From positions 62,001 through 126,000 of the forward strand of contig JNEU01000777.1 in assembly GCA_000697475.1 (NCBI GenBank): DNA of 64,000 nt, written 5' to 3'. Each line of letters begins with the position of its first letter. Within the stretch, counting starts at the first letter, position 1. Position numbers and translations under genes: made by a program. Below, piece by piece: positions 27,495 through 38,326 of this stretch. The notes under the pieces were generated by a model. The model made no database searches. It was given only the letters and a program-made list of their open reading frames with translations, and was not told where the DNA came from. This stretch comes from Lichtheimia corymbifera B2541 (taxonomy: Eukaryota > Mucoromycota > Mucoromycetes > Mucorales > Lichtheimiaceae).

Positions 27495-29142
27495 ATGTGG
27501 TTGCAACGTTATCTAAAGAACAACTTTGATATCGAGTTTCCTACCCAAGAGCAACTGGAGAACCTTCGTTACTACAAATATGCAGCCGTCGACAAGTCTT
27601 ATGTAACAAAGTACATTCTATCGCATTACTGGAACTGGGCAATTACTCTCTTTCCAATGTGGATTGCGTAAGGATCCCTTTATTCGTACAACAACAATGA
27701 CAGACATGACGCCCATTGACACACACTCTTTTTGATAGCCCCAATCTCATTACGCTTATTGGACTTGGCTTTATGGTCTCCAACGTGCTACTAGTGGTCT
27801 ATTATGTGCCCGACCTAGGTACAGATGCACCCAACTGGATCTATTTCAGCTTTGCTGCCGGGCTATGGCTCTATTCGACCTTTGATAATGTGGATGGAAA
27901 GCAAGCACGACGTACTGGCACTTCATCACCTTTGGGAGAGCTCTTTGATCATGGCTGCGATGCCCTTAATACGGCCTTTGTCTCCATCCTCCAATGTGCA
28001 GCGCTCGGTTTAGGCCATACTCAGAACTCATTGATCATCTTCATCACTACTGTCTTTGGATTCTACATGTCAACAGCAGAGGAATACTATACCAAGGTCC
28101 TGTATCTCGGCGTGGTAAATGGACCCACGGAAGGCATTTTACTCACCTGTTTTGCATTCATTTGGAGTGGCTTCAATGGTAAGATATATAATTCAATCCT
28201 GTGTGTGAATTGTCTTATTCATCAGCTGTGGTGGGGTTATGTATGTATCATTAGGTGCAGCGTCGTGGCACGTGCCACTAAGCAAGGGCATTCCATTTGT
28301 TGCTCCCTTGTTTCCAAATGGTACAACAGCAGCTGACGTCTTTGTTTGGGCACTTGTACTTTCGTTTGTATTCACCCTCTTGATCCCATGGTAAGATGAC
28401 TGGATGAAGAAGAAATGAACAACATTTACTTATGGTGCGTCTTACTTAGCTTACATTCAATTTACACTGTTTGCCGAGACAAGAAGCAGGATTGGGTCGA
28501 AGCTTATGCCAATGTGCTATTTCCCATTATTGTATTTGCTCTTGCGGAGTTTTGCTGGGTCATGTCACCAACATCGAGTATTCTTAAAGGCGAACATTTG
28601 TGCCTGTTTGCATTGACAGTCGGCATGCTTTTTGGTTTGATGGCTTCCAACATTATCCTTGCTCATTTGACACGCTCGCCTTATCCCAATCTCGGTTTTA
28701 TCGTGGCTCCTGTTGTTGTCATGGCCATTCTTGTCAATAGCGACTTGCTGATCTCCATACGCATCCTCTCTTCGAATGTTGAAATCGGCTTACTATGGGC
28801 TATGTTTGTCATTGGCTTTATCTCTTATGGTGTTTGGGCCACACTCGTCATTGATGGATTTTGCCGGTTCCTTGGTATTCGATGCTTGGTGATTCGTCGT
28901 CAAAAGCAACCCGAACATCGCATCGACGTGGAAGGTATGGTTCAAAAGCCTTATATTGATTCTTGTTTTCGATACTGATGTGTGCATATACAGCTGATCC
29001 TGAGGCAGATGCCTTGCTTGATGCTGAGGAAGCAGTAGCTGATGTGGCAGGTGGTAGCAGTAGTGCTAGCAATAGCGCAGGTGCATCAACGAGACGACCC
29101 GCTGACGATGATGGCCGGAATTCGTACAGCACTTTCCATTAG
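27495..29142 (+). CDS. sn-1,2-diacylglycerol choline/ethanolaminephosphotransferase
   Basis: Last step of the Kennedy pathway: transfers phosphocholine or phosphoethanolamine from the CDP-alcohol to diacylglycerol in the ER/Golgi membrane. 460 aa in five exons: 27495-27667, 27739-28178, 28255-28390, 28450-28934 and 28994-29142, exactly in frame. The CDP-alcohol phosphotransferase signature DG..AR........G...D...D is intact in DNVDGKQARRTGTSSPLGEL followed by FDHGCD. About eight to ten hydrophobic segments follow. The cytosolic tail is acidic and Ser-rich. The start MWLQRYLKNNF is close to a T-rich promoter tract. It cannot be told whether it is of the CPT1 (choline) or EPT1 (dual) type. Confidence 0.95.
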
Positions 29143-29780
29143 ACATCAGCATAACGATATCATTATCTTATTCATCATCTCATCCTATTCTTACATCATT
29201 TCACTCTTTGAACACGACACCACTTACAACACAACATATCAACGTCACCCATCGCTACAACTATTGTGCATTCCCCAGCCATCCCCTCTTCTTCCAACAA
29301 CACAATTATACGCATATTACGGATTTATATTTATCACTCATTCGCTCACTCACCTACCTCCCAGATCCATCCATTGATATATATATAGAGAGAGAGAGGC
29401 AATAGACAAAAAAGTTCTTCTTTTGCAATATCACCTTAATGGTTTATCTTTGGAATTGTACTATGAGGGCCATATATGGAGATGATGAGAGAGAAAATAG
29501 ATGTATGTGTGTATGTGTGTGTGTACGCGACTAGTGGGATGATGGTAGAATATGCAAAGAATGAATGTGTGACATAAAAGGAATGGTATGCTTATGCGGA
29601 TGAGAAGAAGGGGGTAAAGGTTGGGAAAAAAGGAGATATAGATATGTCTCCATTTTCCATTAGCCCAGACAAAGAAATATAAAAACGAGGCGAATAAAGT
29701 AAAAGAAAAACAAGCATAATGAAGAATTGTCTATACAAAGAAAGGGCATGAAAAAGGGCAAGAATTAATAATAAACGTGG
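29143..29780. other. Convergent 3' flanks of phosphotransferase and C2H2 genes
   Basis: The two neighbouring genes converge here. The sequence is AT-rich, with a short GA repeat at about 29385-29398 and a GT-rich run at about 29505-29525. No gene is seen. Confidence 0.6.
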
Positions 29781-31607
29781 CTAGCACGATGAAGAGGGTG
29801 TCCAAAAGGGAGTCATATCGGTTGAAGAGGAGGGTGATGAGAAACAGGATGAAAACGAATGTTGTTGTTGTTGTCGACGTCGTTCTTCATGGCGTTGATG
29901 GGTCTTGATATGTTGGGAAAGATTGTCTGAACGAGAGAATGTCTTTTGGCATCCGGGATACGTGCATGCAAATGGGCGTTCCAGTGTATGTATACGCATA
30001 TGGCGTTTAAGGTGTTCAAGTCGCTTGAAACGTCGTTGGCATTGCATAACCGGGCACATGTGAGATTTTTGTTGCTCAGGTTTATCATCATGACTACCAC
30101 GTCGAGCATATTGAGTACGTGTCTTTTTACTACCACCAGTAGCAGCCTTGGATTTCTCCTTTTCACCAAGAGGCTCAATACTTGGTAAAGATGATTGTTG
30201 GATTGTCGTCGTTGTTGTTGTTGAAGCTGCAGCTGCTTGTGCCGCGGCAGCAGCTGCAACCATAGCCGGATGCTGTGGTTGGTTGCTGTTAATACCAGCA
30301 GAAGAAAAAGCTGCCATGGATGGTGTTGTCATACTATACGATGCTGGATATCCGAAATGTTGTGCTGGTGGTGGTCGCACCTCGGGTGATGGTAAAAAGA
30401 GAGATGACGATGATGATGTCGTAGTAGCAGTAGCAGTAGCTGCCATAGATGGTTCATGATTCAACAATGAGTTATTGTGGTTGTTTGGGGAACCAAAGAT
30501 GGATTCTTGTTCCTGCTGCTGATTCTGCATATAGGGTGGCACCAGATTACCATACATCGACTGCTTTTAAAAAAGGGGGGTTGGGTTGCACATGTCAATA
30601 TGGCACACATACAGCTGTCATGGAAGCACACAACCTACCTCGCATGATGTTGATGTTGCAGCTGAAGAAGCAGTATATTGCTCACCCAGAGTATTATGGG
30701 TTGAATCGCAATTTGGTTGTTGTTGTTGTTGTTGGTTCTTTGCCAAGGATGCTGCTCTTTTCGTATGTGTACGAGAGTGCGCATGAAAGTTGTCGGATCG
30801 ACTAAAGCTCTTGCCACATCCTGGAAAATGACACACAAAAGGACGCTCGCCTGTGTGAACCAGCATATGTCGTTTCAAATGCTCGTATCGCTTAAAGCTC
30901 CATCCACAAAATGGATACTGGCATAGATGCTTGTGGCCCTTTTTGCGTCTACCACCAGAAGCAGCAGGAGCCGAACTACGCCGTTTTTCTTCTGATCCAG
31001 CCTTGTTATCCATTTTTGTCGGCGTAATTGAATCGACATCCAATACAGTGGGCGAAGGTACTGAGTTGTTGTCATGATGAGGATAAGGGTCATCGTCTTG
31101 TTGGAGCAATCCTGCAAAGTTGGTGGCGTGAAAACTTGTTGTCGTGGTGGCTGGAGAAGAGACAGGGTCATTGTTGTAAGACATGGCCCCAACAGCACTG
31201 CATGTCGACATACGACGGTACATGTCGTCATGGTGTTGATATTGCATTGCTTGTTGTGCATCATTCATGGTATAGGGATGATGGGTAAAAGTGCCTGACA
31301 ATGTTGCTGCTGTTGCTGCTGCTACTGCTGTGCGCTGCTTGTTGAATTGATGCTGCATCGAATCAAGCAAAAATGATGATGGTGATACGGCTGGTGTAAG
31401 TGGAGGTGAGACGACATTTTGAGCATACAATGGATGGCAGTATGTTGTATTCATCATTGATGAGGAAGACATTAAAGAGGCATACGAGGTGGTCGGCATA
31501 AAATTGCTGCCTTGTTGTTGTTGTTGTTGAGCAGTTGCATCAAGCATGGCGATACTCGGTAGTTTCTCAGGTTGGGGAGGTGTGTTTGGTTGTTCGAAAG
31601 AAGACAT
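29781..31607 (-). CDS. C2H2 zinc-finger transcription factor with two finger pairs
   Basis: Modelled as one 583-aa protein of two exons, 31607-30639 and 30563-29781. The 75-bp intron has a GTAGGT donor and a pyrimidine tract ending AAAAG, and it is phase 0, so both halves stay in frame. Exon 1 encodes Gln/Ser/Thr-rich sequence, a basic stretch and fingers [19 protein letters not shown] and [19 protein letters not shown]. Exon 2 encodes another low-complexity stretch and fingers [19 protein letters not shown] and [19 protein letters not shown]. All Cys and His ligands are present. The linkers HTGERPF and HTLERPF are typical of DNA-binding tandem fingers. The alternative is two tandem genes, each with one pair; only 60 bp would then separate them. 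Targets are unknown. Confidence 0.8.
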
Positions 31608-33287
31608 TAAAATAGGTTCAAGAAAGAAACCAGAGAAAGAATGAAATGGTGTCTAAGATGACAGCCGTATTTAAAGGTACCAGCCGCATGTGCATTTGAT
31701 CGACAACAGCCAAAAGGAGTATCTTGTGCAATCAAGCACTTGCGGACCTGGATGCTGGTGGTGGTGGTGGTGCTGCTGCTGCTCATCAGTAGTAGTGACT
31801 CAAAATGTAGACTCACTGCACTGCACCCCTTTCTTTACCTCGAAAGGAGAGATCTCTCGACAATTATGATTCAGGGGCCCACCATCACCATTATCCATCA
31901 TTCATCCATACACTCACATACACACACGAGCACTCATTTCAAGCTGCTGTACTTGGAATAACAGCAGTAAGGTGCCTAACTGATACCTCGCTCCTTCTTT
32001 AAAGTCAATTTTTCCTTAACTGGTTGTAGAAGGAATGATACAAGTTAAGATCCTCTCTCCCAAAGATAGCTCCTCTTTTGACCATTTTGAGATCCCACCT
32101 GTCAAACCACCTTGGGCTCCTCATCCGATGCACGTTATTCCGGATGTTGTGTATGTATGTATACATGTTGGTTGAAACACACACACATTCACCCTGGTCA
32201 AAACGTGCTGTTCGTGTGTGATTTGGAGAAAGGACAAAGACCAGCCATGCTATGCAATGCATTACAATATCCCAATACTCCGAACAAATGGCCTGTAATA
32301 TCCTCCTCCTGTACAAAGAATAGGCAAGTATGATCGATCCGGATGCATCTAATGTATTCATCATTATACCAGGATAGTTGGAATGCTTATCATTATTCAT
32401 CTAGCGTACACCCACACATGTCGATTATGGGTCTAGTCCTCCTCCTCATAAGAGCACATGAGAAACTAAGGAGGCCCTCTTTGTTGCTCCAGCCAATCCA
32501 ACCATCAAGCGCGTGCACCTCGTGTCGCTTTTGATAGTTCCACATTTTTACATTCTTTTGTTTTTCATCCTAACCCCTCTTCCGATTCACTGGTGAACAC
32601 GTAACATCACGGTCTTTTTTCCTTTTCTTGATGCGTATGCGTTTTTATGGATCGTCTCGTTGATCTCCTTTGATAAAAGTTGATGGGTTGAGAGAGAAAA
32701 AAGAGCCCAGCTGCATAAATTTCCCAATACAGGACTCCTATCCTTAAGTTACAAAGGCAGCTTGTTAATCCACATTCATCATTAGGGGTGGGGGAGCTAT
32801 CTTTTTTCTTTGTTATTCATGTATGGATCGGAGCACATTTCATTCTTGCCATTGTGCATGAATACCCGATAATTAACATCAGCAGATATAAACAAGATTG
32901 CCGGCTCAGTAATAATAATGACAAGCCGAGAAATGGGATACTACATTCTCTATCGTATTAGGTAGCTCAATTTTCCCACTATGCTTATAGAAATGACGTA
33001 TGCTAATGCATATCCATTTATTGTGATGTATGTAGTCATGGGTAACAAAATGCAATGACCTTGGGCTTGTGATGATGTTGATGACGATGATGATGGAAGT
33101 GGGATAAAGCACAGACCAACCATGAGTGACTGGGACCGACCGATTACAACACGGCATCACCCGTGAAACAGAGATGATGTGTGACACCTGCTACTACTAG
33201 TATATTAAAGATCAGACCGAAAGGGCATTTTTTCCCCACGCCTTCGTGTCGTTTTCCTTCCGCAAGCCAGAACGTGTTGATCGTCTA
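31608..33287. other. Intergenic between divergent genes, no gene seen
   Basis: The 5' flank of the C2H2 gene holds a GGT/GCT repeat at about 31756-31790. The rest is AT-rich with scattered short frames. A poly-T stretch at about 33229 precedes the next gene. Confidence 0.5.
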
Positions 33288-34161
33288 ATGTCAACATCGA
33301 CTCTCATTGACGAGAAGAACAAGATCCAACATCGCGATCGTCTATTGCAACTGTATGGCGTCGACTTTGCTGCTGCTGCTTCGTCTTCTGCTTTAGTGGC
33401 ACCTTTTATCTCCGTGGTTGACAGGTACTTTCCAATGGTTTCTTTAATATCCCTATGTAAACTGATGGTGTGGATTGGATATTTTCAGGGCAATCATTGA
33501 AAATGCCAATGGCAAACGTCCCCTTGGACAAGGATTGAAGATGGGGTTGACACGTATCTTTACACAACCTATGCAGTTTGCAGGCACGCCCCAGTTTCGA
33601 ATGATCTTTGGGTTATATTTCAGCACTTATGTTACTGCGAATGTGATGGATACAACAAGTGAGCATTGGGATGTGGCACAAGGAACAGCGGCATGGTATA
33701 AGTTCTTGGCAACGTCAGCTATCAACATGTCATTATGCGTGCTCAAGGATCGTGCATTTGCTCGGATGTTTGGTGTCACTGCCAGCCATAGTCTGCCGTT
33801 GATGTCCTATCTACTATTTGCTGCAAGAGATTCACTCACGATTGCTGCCAGCTTCACTGCTCCACCTGTAGTCACTCGATGGCTCTTTGAAGAAAAGCAG
33901 GTCTTTTCATCTCATAAGAATGCAGCTGTCACAGCTCAACTCGCGTGTCCTGCCGCCATCCAATTCATTAGTACCCCGTTACATCTCCTTGGTTTGGATC
34001 TATACAATCGATCTAATGTCTCTCCTGCTCAACATTTCTCTCTCATCCGTGCTGAATATCTCAAGAGTACTCTCGCCCGTGTCGCAAGAATTGGTCCAGC
34101 TTTTGGTATTGGAGGTGTGGGCAACACATACTTTAGAAGCTTCCGTTCCAAGGTGATGTAA
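33288..34161 (+). CDS. Mitochondrial carrier-like membrane protein
   Basis: 269 aa in two exons (33288-33424, 33489-34161). It resembles uncharacterised fungal proteins with a degenerate mitochondrial-carrier fold: APFISVVDRAI, then STPLHLLGLDLYNR, followed by a Gly-rich IGPAFGIGGVGNTYFR C-terminus. The classical P-x-[DE]-x-x-[KR] signatures are imperfect, so transport is not assured. Several moderately hydrophobic segments are present. The open frame continues upstream without an ATG, so the start was taken as the first ATG. Function is unknown. Confidence 0.65.
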
Positions 34162-34227
34162 TGGTCATCCACATCTTTTATTCTCTGCATCATGGGTTGT
34201 ATAATACATATAATATATTCTCGTCTA

Positions 34228-34487
34228 TCAATTCTTGTCGTTGTCTTGGTTGTTGGTGGTGGTTGTCTTGGGCACAGGAATAGTCTGGATACCATGTGAG
34301 ATGAAATGCACTATAAACCCCCATCATCACCTTACCATATCAGGCTTCATAATCTGGATATACTACAAGTTAAGCTACTGTCGACAACTGCAGAGTGTGT
34401 TTCAAATACCTTGTTAACAGCCGTGCTGCCAATGCCCATGCCAATGCACAAGATGCCAAACGTGTAAAGCTTGTTGATTTTGGCCAT
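34228..34487 (-). CDS. Small single-pass membrane protein, 53 aa, three exons
   Basis: Exons 34487-34410, 34362-34336 (only 27 nt) and 34284-34228 join exactly in frame, with GT donors and AG acceptors at each junction. The product begins MAKINKLYTFGILCIGMGIG, has one hydrophobic helix at residues 8-24, then KYIQIMKPDM and a hydrophilic Thr/Asn-rich tail. Size and layout are like small mitochondrial inner-membrane proteins, but I recognise no family. Its 3' end is 66 bp from the convergent end of the carrier-like gene, and it shares a 207-bp upstream region with the SmG gene. Coding status is inferred from three clean splice junctions. Confidence 0.6.
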
Positions 34488-34694
34488 GTCGTCAAGGATA
34501 CCAAGAGGAACAAGTCGTGACTTGCTGAGTTATCCCGCAGATGAATGCTGAAAGTGCACTCGTGGGTCAGCGGCTGAGACGTCTCCACTCTCTCTTGTCT
34601 ACACATAAGGTATAATACACACAGCTTGACAGTTCAGTCATATCAATAGAGAAAAAGCGATCGCCATCTAACGCATGTTGGTTCTAGATTCGTC
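34488..34694. promoter_or_regulatory. Divergent promoter of the 53-aa protein and SmG genes
   Basis: 207 bp lie between two opposite start codons. No TATA-like element is obvious toward SmG. The two genes may be co-expressed from one nucleosome-free region. Confidence 0.4.
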
Positions 34695-35092
34695 ATGGCT
34701 AAGGCACCCACTCCAGAACTCAAAAAGTAAGCCAACATCTTGTCGATTTTCTACCCTTTGGAGGCAGCGCGTTTTCGATCAAACAGGATTGCTGATCGTG
34801 GGTCTTGTCATTGTAGGTATATGGATAAGCGTTTACTGCTCCAGTTGAACGGCAACCGACGAGTTACTGGTGTCCTTCGTGGTTATGATCCCTTTATGAA
34901 TATCGTGTTGGATGACGCTGTGGAGGAAGTCAGTGCAACAGAGAAGAACCATATTGGCATGGTGGTAAGTATATCAATACACACACGCACGATCATCGAT
35001 AGACATGCTTCTTTTCTTACATGGGATCATGTATATTTTAGGTTATCCGTGGCAACAGCATCTCCATCATGGAAGCACTTGAGCGCATATAA
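34695..35092 (+). CDS. Small nuclear ribonucleoprotein G (SmG)
   Basis: Core Sm-ring protein of spliceosomal U1, U2, U4 and U5 snRNPs. 76 aa in three exons (34695-34726, 34817-34964, 35042-35092). It starts MAKAPTPELKKYMDKRLLLQ and contains the Sm1 segment GNRRVTGVLRGYDPFMN and the Sm2 segment GMVVIRGNSISIMEALE. The length equals the usual SmG size. The Asn of DPFMN and the RGN of Sm2 are the RNA-contacting positions of the family. Confidence 0.98.
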
Positions 35093-36221
35093 AGACAGCA
35101 GCAGCAACAAGAACAAATGTGTAGTTTTTTTCTTACCTCTCAACCCACCCACGTACAAGAGACTTACATGCAAATAAACGAACCGCCTTTCCATTACGCA
35201 CAACATGTTTATCAGAAAATGACGTTATACGGTCAATGATTCAGGAAGAATATACGCCTCATTTCATGTAGTATCCAAGCTGACTCTTTTTGCGAGTATA
35301 GAAGGATTGGTGATACAGTAGCATAGGATGTGGATAGGAGCGTGTGACATGGTCCAAGAGACAAGATGCCATGCTATTCCTGGATCATGAACGAACATAA
35401 TACGACCTCAAGCATAATACTTCAATCGCTGTAATTGCCTCTTTAGACTATACATATAAGTTTATTAAAGATCGATTTGACCGGTACATTATTCATGCAT
35501 TCAATATGCTTGCTAACATGGTATCTTACAAATTGAGCTACATCCAAGGTCGGCTGCATCGTATGCTTTCAATGCGAACGACACCCCATCAAGTTTAAAC
35601 GTCGTGTGGAAGATGGAACAATGATCAGCGATATTGGCTTCACCACCGATTTCATTAAAGCTTAGCTAGTGATGACTACTTTTAGTAATAAAAGCAAGGA
35701 TTGAATACAAGCATAATCGGAAATAGGCGCTTTTCTCTCGTCTGACGGTTGCATGTAAGGATAATAGTCATTGTGACAGTGTTTAATTAGATGGCATGAC
35801 ATCAATGTATACGCGCTTTGCAGAAAAAAGACTGAGATGAAAGATAACTTTTAGCGTGTCGCTGATAGAGGTCAAGACAACGTCATGAATGCATGCAGCA
35901 TCAGCAATAAGAGCAATCATTTAGAGCAAAATGGTCATAGTGCATCAATCGATCAAATACCATCATTATTAGAGTGGACGATCGAATAGTTACAGTAGTA
36001 TTGGAATTATGTGTAGAGGGCACAAGGATATATATGAGATGATTATATTTGAAGCGAGTCGTCACGAACACTAGTGAAGCTATTGTAGACTACCATTGGC
36101 AAATGGGATGGTGTCTTTCAGGCACCGGCTTCGGAACGATTTGTGACCAATCGCAGCTGCCGAGTAAAAGTGCTTTGAGTAGGCGAGCCAAGGCATCCTC
36201 CTTTTACCAAAACCATCCAAC
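35093..36221. other. Intergenic, promoter side of eS1
   Basis: AT-rich sequence with no recognisable gene or repeat. The final part must hold the eS1 promoter. Confidence 0.5.
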
Positions 36222-37429
36222 ATGGGTACGTACATGCAAAAAGTCATCGATCCATTGCACACATGGATCCATCCATCTAGTTTAATAATCCATCAATCGC
36301 TAATCGACCTCTTGTCTCTATTTTAGCTGTCGGCAAGAACAAGTAAGACGATTTCCCCAAACCAGCGCACACACATCACACACGCTCAATTCACCCCCCA
36401 TCGACACCACGAAACGATACTGAATGTTTTTTATTTTCCTCTTTCTAGGCGTCTTAGCAAGGGAAAGAAAGGTTTGAAGAAGAAGGTGTAAGTGTTAACG
36501 ACTCGACATTGCCATGCGCGTGAAACTTATATATATCCCATGACAACTTTAGCGTTGACCCCTTCACCCGCAAGGACTGGTACGATATCAAGGCTCCCTC
36601 TATGTTCGAGGTTCGCCAAGTCGGTAAGACTTTGGTCAACCGTACCCAGGGTCTCCGTAAGTAACGCTGCGAATGATCATATTGGAAGGGAAATAAGGCT
36701 AATATCACGGTTGCTAGGTAACGCCAACGACTCGCTGAACGGCCGTGTTGTCGAGGTTTCCCTTGGTGACTTGAACAAGGATGAGGCTCGTGCCTTCCGC
36801 AAGATCCAGCTCAAGGTTGATGAAATCCAAGGCAAGAGCTGCCTTACCAACTTTTATGGTATGGATATGACCTCGGATAAGCTCCGTTCCATGGTCAAGA
36901 AGTGGCAGGTAAAATATATACATACATCACATCACAGTATAAAGTGGAGAGGTTTATTGATGCATTGGATTATTATTATTGTTAGACTTTGATCGAAGCC
37001 TTCGTTGATGTCAAGACCACCGATGGCTACCTTGTCCGTCTTTTCTGCATTTCCTTCACTGCTCGTCGTCGCAACCAGCTTAAGAAGACCACCTATGCTC
37101 AAAGCTCCCAAATCCGTCAAATCCGCAAGAAGATGTTTGACATCATGACTGAGGAAACTGTCGGCTGCGACTTGAAGGAACTTGTTGCCAAGCTTACTGC
37201 CTCTGCTTCCAACTCTGCTCAAGATGCTATGGCTGTTCGCATTGAGAAGGCTTGCCAAGGTATCTACCCCTTGCAAAACACCTACATTCGCAAGGTCAAG
37301 ATCCTCAAGGCACCCAAGTTCGATGTCTCTGCTTTGCTTGCCCTTCACGGTGGTGCTGCCGCTGCTGGTGATGTCGGTACCAAGGTCTCCAAGGACTTTG
37401 TTGAGCCTCCCGTCTTGGACTCTGTTTAA
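36222..37429 (+). CDS. RPS1: 40S ribosomal protein eS1 (S3A/Rps1)
   Basis: 265-aa small-subunit ribosomal protein in six exons: 36222-36225, 36327-36342, 36449-36487, 36553-36656, 36718-36908 and 36986-37429, exactly in frame. The first coding exon is only ATGG and the second only 16 nt; together they give [19 protein letters not shown]. Family blocks are [48 protein letters not shown] and [17 protein letters not shown]-ending codons dominate, as in eL33, which indicates high expression. The clustering of introns at the 5' end is typical of fungal ribosomal protein genes but the 4-nt coding exon is extreme. Confidence 0.97.
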
Positions 37430-37547
37430 ACCAGATCATCATCATCACACAAAAAAAAAAGATCATTAAAGACTTTTGCCTCAACCTTTGCTCGCTTGTG
37501 GAATTTATATTTTTGTGCTTTTCTTTCTCTCTCTTTAACATTTCATC

Positions 37548-37981
37548 ATGATGCCCTATTCTGGTCGAGATATCGCTCTCTTTGTTATTGCCTTTTTCTT
37601 TCCACCTATCGCCGTGTTGATAAAACGTGGGTGTGGTATCGACTTCCTTATCAATATCTGTTTATGGGCTCTTGGCGCTGGTAAGTGATTCGACTTGGAC
37701 ACCCATTTTACAACGCCCATCCCTTTCTCACATGCATTCCCCATCGCAAGTTCCCGGCATCATTCACGCCTTTTACATCGTCCACAAGTACAACGAGAAC
37801 TTTGAGGATATTGAGCGTGGTGGTCTAGAGTATCAGCCTGTGCCATCCGAGGAGCCAAACCGTGTCGGATATGGTTCCACCAATGCAGCAGGTATGTCTT
37901 CTATCCCACGGTGCTTGGCATATTGTCTATTCTTCTCCTTTTACTAACAATATGCACTCTCATTGTCTCCTTTTAGAATAA
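37548..37981 (+). CDS. Pmp3/UPF0057 plasma-membrane proteolipid
   Basis: Small hydrophobic plasma-membrane protein linked to membrane potential and salt tolerance in the Pmp3 family. 92 aa in three exons (37548-37680, 37751-37891, 37977-37981); the last exon carries only two bases of a Glu codon and the stop. The two membrane segments are DIALFVIAFFFPPIAVLI and LINICLWALGAVPGIIHAFY, with the family PP.AV and G...D..IN..L signatures. A 40-residue hydrophilic C-terminal tail extends beyond the 50-60 aa core, as in longer fungal versions. A second ATG follows immediately at 37551. The eS1 stop is only 118 bp upstream. Confidence 0.93.
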
Positions 37982-38326
37982 CGCTTTTGATGGATCCCCA
38001 TACACATCACATGTTGAAGTTGCTACGCTTTTATTTACCCGATTCCTTGACCACATATATTTTCCGGTGCGTTCAGTAAACATCTCCAATTCAACCCATT
38101 AAAGCAAGTGATTGGTTTTAGAGGACTTTTGGGTTGGCGAATAAGGATCGGAATTAGTGTGTTTGTGGGTGCATGAATTGATTCATTGTTAGCCTTGTTT
38201 TATGCACTTCCCAATAAACGACTACTTTATCCAATATGATGTATCTATCTAATCCAATATCTCGATCGAACAAATACTAGTAAAAGATCGGTTTATTGTT
38301 GTCAAGCGGATATCACTATGAGCATA
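37982..38326. other. Convergent 3' flanks of PMP3-like and acyl-CoA synthetase genes
   Basis: 345 bp of AT-rich sequence between two convergent genes. No gene is seen. Confidence 0.6.
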
